Below are positions 16,362 to 25,710 of a DNA stretch of 64,000 nt, one piece after another (the first letter of the stretch is position 1; each line of letters opens with the position of its first letter). Source of the stretch: Bacillota bacterium (GTDB taxonomy: Bacteria; Bacillota; Clostridia; Acetivibrionales; DTU013). Location of the stretch: contig JAEZRE010000017.1 in assembly GCA_023412915.1 (NCBI GenBank), positions 124,001 through 188,000 on the forward strand, in the 5' to 3' direction. The notes below the pieces were generated by a model that ran no database searches, was not told the origin of the DNA, and saw nothing but the letters and a program-made list of their open reading frames with translations. A program made the position numbers and the translations under genes.

Positions 16362-17762
16362 TTATTTACCCTGACTTGCAAGGAAGTCCGTCACTGTCTT
16401 GAAGGAATTCTTCATCCCTACGATGCCGTAATCGACTTTATTCTTCTTGACCAGGATACCTGCGTACTGACCGTTCCTGAGAACGTAATAGTAGTTTGCG
16501 TCCTTGGAGACGTATTCCACCTTCATCTTTCCGGTCTTGAGCGTATAGTCGATGGTGACGTCGGCCGGTCCGGTGGGTTTCCCGTTCAGGTCGATATCGT
16601 CCAGCGTAACGCCTATCAATGCCTGGTAGAAGGTCCTGAACGGCTGGTTGTCATCCTTGTCCTTGCCGGTTGCGTCCACGCCGTTGACGGTGAACTTGTC
16701 CTTGTCCGAATCAGTCTTTCCATTCGCATCCTTGTAGGCTTCAATGGTCATATGGTTTGTCTTTCCGTCCATCGTCAGGTCTATAGCCTTAACCTGATCG
16801 ATGTTCACGATATAGGCGAATACATTAACTATTTCCTTGAGCGGTTTGTCAAGGAAGGTGTATTTGGAAGGATCTATTGTGAAAACTTCGTCGTTATCGG
16901 AAAGTTTGGCGTACATTTCGGAACCCTTTACCTTCTCATCTCCCAGTTCGAGCTTGAACGCGCCTGCAGTCGTGGTGTTGAAATCGAACACATACGCGGG
17001 CTTGTCAAGACCATACTGTGACAGATCCTTGGGCTTCTCCTCTACAAAATTAACAATATTGGTAGTCGAAATAGCATCAAGCATCGGGGTCAGGGCCGTA
17101 CCATTCGCACTGCCTTGGATCGGGCTGTTCAATGACCAGTCGGTTTTGTTCGCATCTATGGTTGCGGCGAACAGATTAGTTCCATTCCTGTCCATCGAAA
17201 GCGAGGTTATCATATCCGGCGTAACCGTGTACGGAGTTTTAAGTCTCATGCCATTCTTGCCAGTTACCAGATAATCCCCCGCATAGGTGCTCACTGTATA
17301 AACGGTGTTCTTGTCGGCAGTTTTTACATAATATGCGCTCCCGGTTGGCGTCAGATCTCCGATCTCAAGAATCGCGGATTTACCGTTCTTATCGGCAATA
17401 GTTGCCTTTTTAGGCTTGTCGAGCCCATAAATAGCCAGATCCTTCGGATTCTCCTCGACTACCTTGTCGGCAACCACTGATGACGCGTTGATGACGATAC
17501 TGCTGAGAAGGCTGGAATCGTATCTGATATCCTTTGGAGAAACCAGCACCCAATCCGAGCCGCTCGGTTCGATCACGAAAGTACCGTCGGGATTATCAAG
17601 GGTTACAGACGCTATATCGGTCGAAACATAGTTAGTCAGTTTGATCGTCTCCGTATTGGTCGACGGTTGTTCGGCCGGCTTGTATTTGTTTACCACAAAG
17701 TATGCACCGACAAGAAGCGCAACTATTACGACAAGAATAATTGCATTCCTGTACAATTTCAT
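16362..17762 (-). CDS. DUF4340 domain protein, auxiliary of an ABC/GldG cassette
   Basis: 466 residues. N-terminal membrane anchor (about 7-25) and a long extracytoplasmic region. It contains an internal duplication, seen as EENPKDLAIYGLDKP and EEKPKDLSQYGLDKP about 140 residues apart, the hallmark of DUF4340. Its start overlaps the stop of the GldG-like gene by 4 bp (ATGA), so the two are translationally coupled. In this cassette DUF4340 proteins are taken to be the outer part of the transporter-like complex; the substrate is unknown. Confidence 0.85.
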   Translation of the reverse strand: MKLYRNAIILVVIVALLVGAYFVVNKYKPAEQPSTNTETIKLTNYVSTDIASVTLDNPDGTFVIEPSGSDWVLVSPKDIRYDSSLLSSIVINASSVVADKVVEENPKDLAIYGLDKPKKATIADKNGKSAILEIGDLTPTGSAYYVKTADKNTVYTVSTYAGDYLVTGKNGMRLKTPYTVTPDMITSLSMDRNGTNLFAATIDANKTDWSLNSPIQGSANGTALTPMLDAISTTNIVNFVEEKPKDLSQYGLDKPAYVFDFNTTTAGAFKLELGDEKVKGSEMYAKLSDNDEVFTIDPSKYTFLDKPLKEIVNVFAYIVNIDQVKAIDLTMDGKTNHMTIEAYKDANGKTDSDKDKFTVNGVDATGKDKDDNQPFRTFYQALIGVTLDDIDLNGKPTGPADVTIDYTLKTGKMKVEYVSKDANYYYVLRNGQYAGILVKKNKVDYGIVGMKNSFKTVTDFLASQGK

Positions 17763-19222
17763 AAATGACGCCTCCTCAGGTATACCATCAGCCCTACGCC
17801 CAATATCAGAAGCGGCAGGACAATTACGAGCACGCCGCCCATAACGCTGGACTGGAGCTGAGTGATATTGATCGCATTGGTTTCATAGTTCTTGGTCGGC
17901 ACGTTAATTTCGTCCTTCTGTCCTATCATCCAGTTCATCGATTGTACGAAGAATGCGGCGCTGTTCATATAGTAGCTTCCAAACACGCTGTCCTGAGCCG
18001 TCGCATCGGTAATAAAGGATGCGTTGCCCATTACGAGGAGCTTCGATGCTTTTGCTCCGCCCTGGTTTTCAACTGCTACTGCAATATCGAGTGGTCCCTT
18101 CAGATCCTTTCCGCGCGACGGATTGACCATCTGCCCGACTGCGGTGTCAGCTGTGGACATTAATGAAGTTGTCTTGATATATTCCTTTGCATTCTTCAGT
18201 ATAGTTATGCTCCTGGAATTGTTGAGCACAGTCTGGAGTTCCTGCGGAATAATATCGTTCGACTTGACGTCCAACACCAAAGAGTTCGGATCATTCGGTA
18301 AATGCCTGCTCTGATCTGTTTCGTTGACCCTGTCATAATCCACAGCCACGTTGTACTTGCTCAGCAGTTTGTTGAAATTGTCCAAATTCGGATCGTTGGC
18401 GAGGTAATCAAACATGAAGATCACATTTCCGCCTTTTGCTATATAACTTTCGAGAAGATCGCTCTCGTTTATGGTTATATCGTTCTTAGGCGCAGCTTCT
18501 ACGAGCATTGCGGCGTCATCAGGTATTTTGGGCGACGTAAGCAGGTCGAGTGTCTTCACCTGGAAATTGTTGTTTTCCAGATAGGTCTTGAGGTTTGAAA
18601 AATTCGAATTAAGTTCGAGTTCTCCCTGTCCCGTGGTGAAATAAACCACAGGAGTTACCTTCGAGGTTACATATTTGATAGCGCCGGTAAAGCCCTGTTC
18701 CGCGTTGGAACCGGTCGTATACGGCTGGTATGTGTTCTGGTCGTACTGTACTGCAAAGAGATCGTAATACTGCAGTTTCTTCTTCTTGTCGATACCGTTA
18801 GTCTTGCTTCTCACAACGATGTCAGTGCTCTGAAGAGCCATAGTATTGTCAGGATCGAGCTGCTTTATTACCGTCGGGTTCTTGTCGGGATCCACGTATG
18901 AAACCTTGATATGCGAATTCTTTGCATACAGGCTCAAAAGATCCGTGACCTGCTTGTATTCATTGTCCGAAGTTATTTTCTGATCATCGAACAAGCCTAT
19001 TATCTCTACATCCTGCTTAAGGCCTGCCAGTTCATTTTTTGTAACGTCCGTCAGGGAAAACAGCTTGTTGGCCGTAAGGTCAAGCTTGATGTCTGTCATG
19101 CCGACAAGAATGTTCGCCAGTATGGCGATAGCTATGACGGCAACTGTCAGAATGACGGCGTTGGACCCATATTTGAAATTCTTGCCTTTGAAAAAGTTTT
19201 TAGCACCACTCTTATTTTCCAT
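17759..19222 (-). CDS. GldG family protein, auxiliary component of an ABC transport system
   Basis: 487 residues. Membrane helix near residues 22-42, a large extracytoplasmic domain with the family motif YFTTGQGELEL, and a C-terminal helix (about 462-482) ending in basic residues. GldG-like proteins pair with GldF-like permeases and GldA-like ATPases. In Flavobacterium the homologues are needed for gliding; in Firmicutes the role is open. It follows the permease by 5 bp and has a GGGGTGA site. Confidence 0.88.
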   Translation of the reverse strand: MENKSGAKNFFKGKNFKYGSNAVILTVAVIAIAILANILVGMTDIKLDLTANKLFSLTDVTKNELAGLKQDVEIIGLFDDQKITSDNEYKQVTDLLSLYAKNSHIKVSYVDPDKNPTVIKQLDPDNTMALQSTDIVVRSKTNGIDKKKKLQYYDLFAVQYDQNTYQPYTTGSNAEQGFTGAIKYVTSKVTPVVYFTTGQGELELNSNFSNLKTYLENNNFQVKTLDLLTSPKIPDDAAMLVEAAPKNDITINESDLLESYIAKGGNVIFMFDYLANDPNLDNFNKLLSKYNVAVDYDRVNETDQSRHLPNDPNSLVLDVKSNDIIPQELQTVLNNSRSITILKNAKEYIKTTSLMSTADTAVGQMVNPSRGKDLKGPLDIAVAVENQGGAKASKLLVMGNASFITDATAQDSVFGSYYMNSAAFFVQSMNWMIGQKDEINVPTKNYETNAINITQLQSSVMGGVLVIVLPLLILGVGLMVYLRRRHL

Positions 19223-19227
19223 CTATA

Positions 19228-19932
19228 TCACCCCTGACTCCAGCGTCTTTTTTCTATTACCCTAGTGGTTAGGAACAAAAATACAGCAATAAAGCTGAGG
19301 TAGTAAACAACGGGACTCAGACTGAGTATTCCCCTGCTGAAATCATCAAACCTGCTCAACAGAGAGATCCAATTGAGTATTTTTGCAGCGAAGCCTCCTA
19401 CTACCGAACTCAGCGAGCCTGCCAGATACATTATCAGAAGCGCAACGTAGCTGACAATTACCGAGACCACCTGATTCTCGGAAAGAGAGGAAGCAAACAC
19501 ACCTATTGAAATGAAGGTCATGCCCAGAAGTATGAAGCCTATATATCCCCCTATCAGATCGACACTGAAGGTCCCGCCGAAAGCAAACAGAACAACCGGG
19601 TATATGAACGATATTACCGTCATCATCAGGAATACGAAGCAGACTGCCAGGTATTTCCCGATGACCATCGAAGTGATGCTTGCCGGCGAAGTGATCAACA
19701 GCACTTCAGTTCCGTTTTTCCTATCCTCCGCAAGGATTCTCATCGTGAGAATCGGTACTATTACCAGCAGTATAAAGCCCATTGTTGAAAGATTATTGGT
19801 GAAGGAGCCCTGTGCGTACAACAGGTTCGGAAGAAAAAATATCGATGTTAGCAGCGTAAACAGACCGATGAGTATATAAGCCATCGGTGAGTAAAAATAT
19901 GATTTGACTTCTTTCCAGAATATTGCCGACAT
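19228..19932 (-). CDS. ABC-2 type permease, GldF-like
   Basis: 234 residues with six predicted membrane helices; begins MSAIFWKEVKSYFYSPMAYI, typical for this ABC-2 subgroup, and carries the EDRKNGTEVLLITSPAS segment between helices 2 and 3. It forms the membrane channel with the upstream ATPase and the GldG/DUF4340 proteins. The stop of the ATPase gene lies within its ribosome binding region (GGAGG). Confidence 0.9.
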   Translation of the reverse strand: MSAIFWKEVKSYFYSPMAYILIGLFTLLTSIFFLPNLLYAQGSFTNNLSTMGFILLVIVPILTMRILAEDRKNGTEVLLITSPASITSMVIGKYLAVCFVFLMMTVISFIYPVVLFAFGGTFSVDLIGGYIGFILLGMTFISIGVFASSLSENQVVSVIVSYVALLIMYLAGSLSSVVGGFAAKILNWISLLSRFDDFSRGILSLSPVVYYLSFIAVFLFLTTRVIEKRRWSQG

Positions 19933-19935
19933 GAA

Positions 19936-20883
19936 TTACTCGACCTCCTTTTCCTGGGTGACTATCTGCAGGAATATATCCTCAAGGCTCAAATTGAGGC
20001 TCTTCAATTCGAGTATCGGATATCCAAGCTTAGCCATTGCAAAGAACAACGGTTTCCTGATGTCGATTTCCTTGTCGGATTCAACGATATAGCTGATGGA
20101 TTCCCTGTCCTTTTCAACGGCTGTTTCAACATATTTGACTCCATAGATCTCTCTGATCGCATTTTCCACAGAGTTCTTGGGGCCGGCAACCGTTATGAGA
20201 AGCTTCGACGCTGCACCGAAGCCCTTGGAAAGGTTCTCGGGTGTATCGATCGCGGCAATCTCGCCTTTGTTTATTATGACGACCCGTTCGCAAACTGCAC
20301 TTACCTCAGGAAGGATGTGGGAGCTCAATATTATAGTGTGTTCCTTTCCCAACGCCTTGATAAGCCTGCGGATCTCGATGATCTGTTTCGGGTCAAGGCC
20401 GACGGTAGGCTCGTCCAATATAAGGACATCCGGACTCCCGATAAGCGCCTGTGCCAGACCTACCCTCTGCTTGTAACCTTTGGACAGGTTTTTGATAAGC
20501 CTGTTCCTGTGATCTCCGATCTTTACCAGTTCCATGATGTCGCTGATCTGGCTTCTTTTTACCTTTCTGTCCACCGTTTTCAGGTCCGCGACAAAATCAA
20601 GGTAATCTTTGACCGTCATGTCCATATATACGGGCGGTTGTTCAGGGAGGTAACCTATACGTTTTTTTACTTCCTTGGGTGATTCCAGGATATCATAGCC
20701 ACAGACCCTTACCGTGCCTTCGCTGGACGGCAGATAACCTGTTATGATATTCATGGTAGTGGATTTCCCTGCGCCGTTGGGGCCGAGAAAACCCAGAATC
20801 TCACCTTTTTCCACAGTAAAATTCAGATTGTTTACAGCTTTTATCTGACCATATCGCTTGGTCAAATTCTGTATTTCTATCAT
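19936..20883 (-). CDS. ABC transporter ATP-binding protein, GldA-like
   Basis: 315 residues. Walker A GPNGAGKST, Q-loop region YLPEQPPVY, signature NLSKGYKQR, Walker B VLILDEPT and the H-loop SSHIL are all intact. A C-terminal extension of about 100 residues is typical of ABC-2 export ATPases. ATG at 20883 follows AGGAGGG with 5 nt spacing; a GTG or ATG six codons earlier is unlikely. It is the first gene of a four-gene operon. Confidence 0.95.
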   Translation of the reverse strand: MIEIQNLTKRYGQIKAVNNLNFTVEKGEILGFLGPNGAGKSTTMNIITGYLPSSEGTVRVCGYDILESPKEVKKRIGYLPEQPPVYMDMTVKDYLDFVADLKTVDRKVKRSQISDIMELVKIGDHRNRLIKNLSKGYKQRVGLAQALIGSPDVLILDEPTVGLDPKQIIEIRRLIKALGKEHTIILSSHILPEVSAVCERVVIINKGEIAAIDTPENLSKGFGAASKLLITVAGPKNSVENAIREIYGVKYVETAVEKDRESISYIVESDKEIDIRKPLFFAMAKLGYPILELKSLNLSLEDIFLQIVTQEKEVE

Positions 20884-20954
20884 CTCTTTCCCTCCTGCCA
20901 TTCATGTCGGTTTGACATACAATGCTAACAACATTATGAAAGATACTTTTTAAT

Positions 20955-20970
20955 AAATTGTGAACAATTT
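20955..20970. promoter_or_regulatory. Operator-like palindrome in the ABC operon promoter region
   Basis: AAATTGT-GA-ACAATTT is a perfect 7+2+7 dyad about 70 bp upstream of the ATPase start. It lies between a possible TTTACA -35 and a TAAAAA -10 (17-bp spacing, minus strand). A repressor binding here would block that promoter. The promoter assignment itself is weak. Confidence 0.4.
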
Positions 20971-21033
20971 GTAAAATCCAAAGCATTTTAACAAGCAAAT
21001 TATCTTACTTATGTCACAATCCATTTACAGCTA

Positions 21034-21059
21034 AAAAAGTCTCAGAACTGAGACTTTTT
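21034..21059. terminator. Bidirectional terminator after the Ca2+ ATPase
   Basis: AAAAAGTCTCAG-AA-CTGAGACTTTTT is a symmetric 12-bp hairpin with T-runs in both directions, about 48 bp past the stop of the P-type ATPase. Confidence 0.8.
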
Positions 21060-21106
21060 AGCTTCACTTATTATATAGTTTTTTAAATTTCATTTCAAGC
21101 TAAATA

Positions 21107-23776
21107 TTAATGCTGCCTGCGGCGCATCGGGAAGAAGCTTGCGATGATGGGGACCAGGAACGACAGGCCTCCCACGATGAACCAGTCGTCCAGTTTGAGC
21201 GGCACTGTCTTGAAAATGCCCTGCAGGGTTGGGATATATACGACCCCGAGGATCATAGCCAGCGATATCAGCACTGCAAATACAAGGTAAAGGTTATTGA
21301 ACAGCGGGATCTGGAATATGCTTTTTGTTTCCGACTTGCACTCGAATACATGAATGAGCTGTATGAGCATCAACGTGACGAAGGCGCCAGTCCTGGCGGC
21401 TCCGATATCCGCGGTGAAGTGAAGCATCGTGACATAGACTGCAAGTGTCGTCAAGCCTATCAGGACGCCCCTGGTCAGGATTATCGCGGCAAGTCCATGC
21501 GAAAAAATGCTTTCATCCGGTCCCCTCGGCGATCTCTTCATTACGTCCTTTTCGGGCGGATCGAAGCCCAGGGCCACCGCCGGCAGCCCATCCGTTACCA
21601 GGTTGACCCAGAGTATCTGTATGGGAAGCAAAGGTACCGGCAAACCCGCCAGCATGCCTATGAACATGTTGAGAACCTCGCCAATATTACACGCGAGCAT
21701 ATACCGGATAAATTTGCGGATGTTGTTATAAATTACCCTGCCTTCCTCTATGGCCGCAATGATCGTGGCAAAATTGTCGTCAAGCAGTACCATGGCGGAG
21801 GCTTCCTTGGTGACGTCGGTCCCCGTCTGACCCATAGAGACGCCTATGTCCGCTTCCTTTATAGCCGGAGCGTCGTTTACGCCGTCACCCGTCATAGCCA
21901 CGATGTTCCCAAGCTTTTTAAGGGCTCTGACAATCATCAGCTTATGCTTGGGCGAGACCCTTGCATATACGCTTACGTCCCCCGCGACCTTCTCGAGGCT
22001 TCTGTCGTCCATTTTGTCCAGTTCCGCGCCGGTCAGAACCTTTTCGCCCTCCTGGAAAATATCGAGCTCCTTTGCTATCGCAACTGCCGTAAGCTTATGA
22101 TCCCCTGTGATCATGACGGGCTTGATGCCTGCCAGTCTACACTTCAATACGGCTTCGGCAGCCTCCGGCCTTGGAGGGTCGAGCATGCCTATCAGGCCTG
22201 TAAATACAAGGTCCGATTCCAGCGTTTCCCTGCGGTATCCGCCCGGTTCGAGCTTCTTATATGCAACGGCGATGACCCTGAGCGCTTCCACGGCCATGCC
22301 GTCATTTGCCCTGTCAATCTTCGCTCTCATATCGGGAGTCATTGACATCTCGCCTTTTGACTGATATACCTTCTTACAGCTTTTGAGCAGTATGTCGGGA
22401 GCGCCTTTGGTAAATACGAAGGTTTCACCTCTTTTATTGCTGCATACAACCGACATGCATTTTCTGTCGGAATCGAAAGGCAGTTCATCCATCCTGCTAT
22501 AGGCCGACCCGAGTTTTTCGGGTGTGAACCCGGCTTTTGCGGATGCCACCAGCAGTGCGCCCTCGGTCGGATCGCCTTCGAATCCCCATCTGTCTTCTCC
22601 TCCGGAGGCCCTCTTCAGTTCGGCGTTATTGCACACCCCGGCTATCTCAAGAGCCAGCCTCAGTATCTGATCACCCTGAGGATCCGCATTCACTCCGCCC
22701 GAATAGAAAGCCTTCCTGTCGTCTCTGCTTTCCTTTATCTGATATTGCCTCTCGGCTGTAACGATTTTTCGGACTGTCATTTTATTCTGCGTGAGCGTTC
22801 CGGTCTTGTCTGAACAGACGACCCCGGCGCACCCCAGCGTTTCAACCGCCGGCAGTTTTCTTATAAGAGCGTTCCGTTTAAGCATGCGCTGTACGCCAAG
22901 CGCAAGCGATATGGTGACAATGGCGGGAAGTCCTTCCGGCACGGCCGCGACAGCCAGGCTTATGCCGGAGAGCAGCATCGAAAATACCTCCTCGCCCCTC
23001 AATATCCCCGATACGGCGACTATGGCGCAAATTATGAGGCAGCCTGCGGCAATTATTTTTCCGAGCCTCGCAAGCTTCTTCTGCAGAGGAGTGTCATCCT
23101 CTTCTATGTTCTGGATCAAGTCCGCGATACCGCCCATTTCGGTATTCATGCCGGTTGCCGTGACCGATACCCTGGCTCTTCCGCCGGTGATGCTGGTGCC
23201 CATGAACACCCTGTTTTTTCTCTCCCAGCGATCCTCGGACGCACCGTGCTCTATCGGATATTTCTCAACCGGCAGGGATTCTCCGGTAAGGAGCGATTCA
23301 TCTGCCTGAAGGTTTACGCTTTCAAGGAGGACGGCATCGGCAGGAACCCGGTCGCCTGTTTCAAGCAGCACAAGATCTCCAGGTACGACCTGCTCCGCGG
23401 GTATGCTCGCCTGCCTGCCGCTGCGCAGCACCTTTGCCACAGGAGCCGCAAGGCTTTTAAGTGCCTCCATCGTCTTTTCGGTTTTGTATTCCTGAACGAA
23501 ACCGAGCACTGCATTCAATATCACTATAGCTATTATGGTTATCGCTTCCGTGATATCTCCCATAAAAGCTGAAATAACGGTCGACACCATAAGTATTATG
23601 ACCATTACGTCTGTAAATTGGCCCAGTAAAAGCTTGAACGGCGATATTTTCTTCTTTTCGGAGAGAAGGTTGGGACCGTGTTCAAGCAGTTTCTTCCTGG
23701 CATCCTTGTCACTTAGCCCGTTATGCATTTCATGCATGTTATCGGGATTCTTCCGTATCGCGTCCTGTCTGCTCAA
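21107..23776 (-). CDS. Calcium-translocating P-type ATPase
   Basis: About 889 residues, P2A (SERCA/PMCA-like) cation pump that uses ATP to export Ca2+. Cation-ATPase N-terminal domain, actuator TGES loop, TM4 motif PEGLP, phosphorylation site SDKTGTLT, nucleotide-binding domain (KGAPD), hinge TGDGVNDAPA, and TM5-TM6 with NIGEVLNMF and NLVTDGLPA. These residues fit Ca2+ better than Mg2+ or heavy metals. The TTG at 23776 is chosen because AAGGGG lies 7-8 nt before it; a GTG at 23785 overlaps that site. Confidence 0.93.
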   Translation of the reverse strand: MSRQDAIRKNPDNMHEMHNGLSDKDARKKLLEHGPNLLSEKKKISPFKLLLGQFTDVMVIILMVSTVISAFMGDITEAITIIAIVILNAVLGFVQEYKTEKTMEALKSLAAPVAKVLRSGRQASIPAEQVVPGDLVLLETGDRVPADAVLLESVNLQADESLLTGESLPVEKYPIEHGASEDRWERKNRVFMGTSITGGRARVSVTATGMNTEMGGIADLIQNIEEDDTPLQKKLARLGKIIAAGCLIICAIVAVSGILRGEEVFSMLLSGISLAVAAVPEGLPAIVTISLALGVQRMLKRNALIRKLPAVETLGCAGVVCSDKTGTLTQNKMTVRKIVTAERQYQIKESRDDRKAFYSGGVNADPQGDQILRLALEIAGVCNNAELKRASGGEDRWGFEGDPTEGALLVASAKAGFTPEKLGSAYSRMDELPFDSDRKCMSVVCSNKRGETFVFTKGAPDILLKSCKKVYQSKGEMSMTPDMRAKIDRANDGMAVEALRVIAVAYKKLEPGGYRRETLESDLVFTGLIGMLDPPRPEAAEAVLKCRLAGIKPVMITGDHKLTAVAIAKELDIFQEGEKVLTGAELDKMDDRSLEKVAGDVSVYARVSPKHKLMIVRALKKLGNIVAMTGDGVNDAPAIKEADIGVSMGQTGTDVTKEASAMVLLDDNFATIIAAIEEGRVIYNNIRKFIRYMLACNIGEVLNMFIGMLAGLPVPLLPIQILWVNLVTDGLPAVALGFDPPEKDVMKRSPRGPDESIFSHGLAAIILTRGVLIGLTTLAVYVTMLHFTADIGAARTGAFVTLMLIQLIHVFECKSETKSIFQIPLFNNLYLVFAVLISLAMILGVVYIPTLQGIFKTVPLKLDDWFIVGGLSFLVPIIASFFPMRRRQH

Positions 23777-23850
23777 ATAAGACACCCCTTTATGTCGGAA
23801 TTATGCAAACCTATCCCTGCATCAGGTTTATGTCCTATTTTTATTCAAAA

Positions 23851-23874
23851 GCGGCATGGAATAGACCATGCCGC
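23851..23874 (-). terminator. Terminator after the acetyltransferase gene
   Basis: GCGGCATGG-AATAGA-CCATGCCGC is a perfect 9-bp hairpin; on the minus strand it is followed by TTTTGAATAAAAA. It lies about 120 bp past the stop of the acetyltransferase gene. Confidence 0.65.
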
Positions 23875-23997
23875 CTTTGTTAAAATTCATTGCCCTGTTA
23901 TCGATTTTGGCAACCATATTAATTCATATTATTAGAATAAAGCGAAGTAGACTACTGTTCCCCCTTACTCTTATACCCGGAATTTTCCACTAACTAA

Positions 23998-24873
23998 TCA
24001 AGCTTGAATAACTCTTTTTCTGTAATAGTTAAATGATGTTTCTACTTCAAATCCGCACTTTTTATATAGCTTGAAAGCGTTTTCATTTGTACTGTCTACT
24101 TCGATTGTAATATTTTCTATACCTTTATCTTTTAAATCCACTAGTATCAAATTTAATATTTGTCTTCCAAAACCTTTTCCTTGACATTTTGGTACTACTC
24201 CAAGCCCAAATATGGATGCTTCATCATTTTCAATACTAACAGAACCCATCCCAATAAGTTTTTCACCTAACACAGCTATATACTGCATTCTGTTTACTGC
24301 TTCAAAAGATTTAGTTACCATGCTTTTAGCATCATCATAATTGTCATTGAATATCTCCTGACTCAAACTGATAATGGCTTCCAAATCCTTCTTTTTTGCT
24401 TTATGCAGCTCTATTTCAGAAACTCGACGAACCTCCATATCATTCAAAGAACCCTTATGCCTTAAGAAATACTCTGTAAAATCAAATTCTGCCTCCAGCT
24501 TTTTTATTGCTTCTATTCCGTCATTTGATTGCGGTTCACAAACAAATACTAAATCAGATATGTTATACTTGGTTATTTCTTTTGTGGCCTCATCGAGCAG
24601 CTTCTTGAAATATCCTTTTCGCCTGTATTCAGGTAGTGTATAGGCTGAGATTTCTGCTTCCTCACCGGTTGGAATAAACATTGATATAAGACTCACTAAT
24701 TGATTATTTTCGTAAAGTAAGTATAAACTTTTTATTTCAGAATTAAAATTTAAGGATGTATCAAGATATAAACTTCCATTTAACTTATCATACTCTTTAC
24801 AAATCAATTCAACTTCTCTTATATCCTTAATTATTTCTACACTCGGTTCACTAAATTTCTTAATCAACAACAT
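23998..24873 (-). CDS. Two-domain GNAT acetyltransferase, A+T-rich
   Basis: 291 residues. Two GNAT modules: the first with YRRKGYFKKLLDEA near residue 85 and the second with CQGKGFGRQILNLIL near residue 235, each an acetyl-CoA pyrophosphate-binding motif A. The C-terminal EVDSTNENAFKLYKKCGF is the usual motif B. Substrate unknown. The start at 24873 follows AGGAGG closely; nearby TTG codons are alternatives. Base and codon use (many AAA, ATT, TTA) are much more A+T-rich than the neighbours, which suggests recent transfer. It lies directly after a 111-bp hairpin. Confidence 0.85.
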   Translation of the reverse strand: MLLIKKFSEPSVEIIKDIREVELICKEYDKLNGSLYLDTSLNFNSEIKSLYLLYENNQLVSLISMFIPTGEEAEISAYTLPEYRRKGYFKKLLDEATKEITKYNISDLVFVCEPQSNDGIEAIKKLEAEFDFTEYFLRHKGSLNDMEVRRVSEIELHKAKKKDLEAIISLSQEIFNDNYDDAKSMVTKSFEAVNRMQYIAVLGEKLIGMGSVSIENDEASIFGLGVVPKCQGKGFGRQILNLILVDLKDKGIENITIEVDSTNENAFKLYKKCGFEVETSFNYYRKRVIQA

Positions 24874-24910
24874 CTTCCTCCTATATCCTCTATATCCGTG
24901 CAATATAAAA

Positions 24911-25021
24911 GCTCGCCCCATGTTGATTGGCATTACGTGAGTTTTGCGAATTAGAGCCACCAAGCCGAATCTATATGCTCTTTGAACAAAACCCGGTAAT
25001 GAAAATCAACATGGGGCGAGC
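24911..25021 (-). repeat. 111-bp hairpin with perfect 18-bp terminal inverted repeats
   Basis: GCTCGCCCCATGTTGATT (24911-24928) and its exact complement (25004-25021) enclose 75 bp. Pairing goes on inside: CATTAC...GTTTTG faces CAAAAC...GTAATG. The hairpin begins 4 bp past the mgtC-like stop, and TTTTATATT follows it on the minus strand, so it may act as an oversized terminator. Its size and clean ends also fit a small non-autonomous mobile element. Confidence 0.65.
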
Positions 25022-25024
25022 CGC

Positions 25025-25687
25025 TTACTCCTCGTAAACCTTTCCTACGCCGTTCAGTGACTGTATGTCGCTCAGCAGCTGCATGTCCACCGTGCTGCCA
25101 GGCATTTTGACAAGGAGCTTTATCATCATTTCATTTTCCTTGCTTTTATACAGCTGGATATTCTTGATCTCGATCCTGTATTTTTCGAACTGGCCCGTAA
25201 CCTGGCCCACCTGGCCCGGAGCGTTACCGGCTTCGACTACGAAGGTCCTGTAACGGTTCCTGCTGGCAAAATGCTTTTCCGCTTTTTTTAAGGTGATCAG
25301 CGTCAGAAAGATAATGATCGTAGCTATTATAGCGCCGCCGTAAAAGCCTATGCCTGCCGCTATGCCGACGCAGGATACGGCCCACAGGCTTGCAGCCGTG
25401 GTAAGTCCGCGGACATTGAAGCCGTCGCGGATTATAGTGCCCGCCCCGAGAAAACCGATGCCGCTGATAACCTGAGCGCCGAGTCTCGCAGGATCAAGAT
25501 TGACCTTCCCGCTGTACATTTCGAAAATGAACTCGGATGTCACCATTACCAACGCCGCTCCGACGCAAACGAGTATATGCGTTCTGAAGCCTGCCGGTCT
25601 GTTGGTATGTTCCCTCTCGTAGCCTATCAGTCCGCCCAGGACTCCCGCTAGTACCAGCCGGAGCAGTGTCTCGACCGCAAATTGCAT
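25025..25687 (-). CDS. MgtC/SapB family membrane protein
   Basis: 220 residues. Four to five N-terminal helices with the family motifs GGLIGYERE and GIGFLGAGTI, then a soluble C-terminal domain (from about 145) with ACT-like alternation. MgtC homologues influence Mg2+ and phosphate homeostasis and virulence in other bacteria; the activity here is not known. ATG at 25687 follows GAGGTG. Confidence 0.92.
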   Translation of the reverse strand: MQFAVETLLRLVLAGVLGGLIGYEREHTNRPAGFRTHILVCVGAALVMVTSEFIFEMYSGKVNLDPARLGAQVISGIGFLGAGTIIRDGFNVRGLTTAASLWAVSCVGIAAGIGFYGGAIIATIIIFLTLITLKKAEKHFASRNRYRTFVVEAGNAPGQVGQVTGQFEKYRIEIKNIQLYKSKENEMMIKLLVKMPGSTVDMQLLSDIQSLNGVGKVYEE

Positions 25688-25710
25688 ATGTACACCTCAA
25701 TACTTCCCGA

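Noticed and set aside
21110..22345. 411-codon open frame opposite the Ca2+ ATPase gene
   Set aside because: Antisense shadow; composition (many Tyr, His, Arg, Gln) is not protein-like and the P-type ATPase on the other strand is complete.
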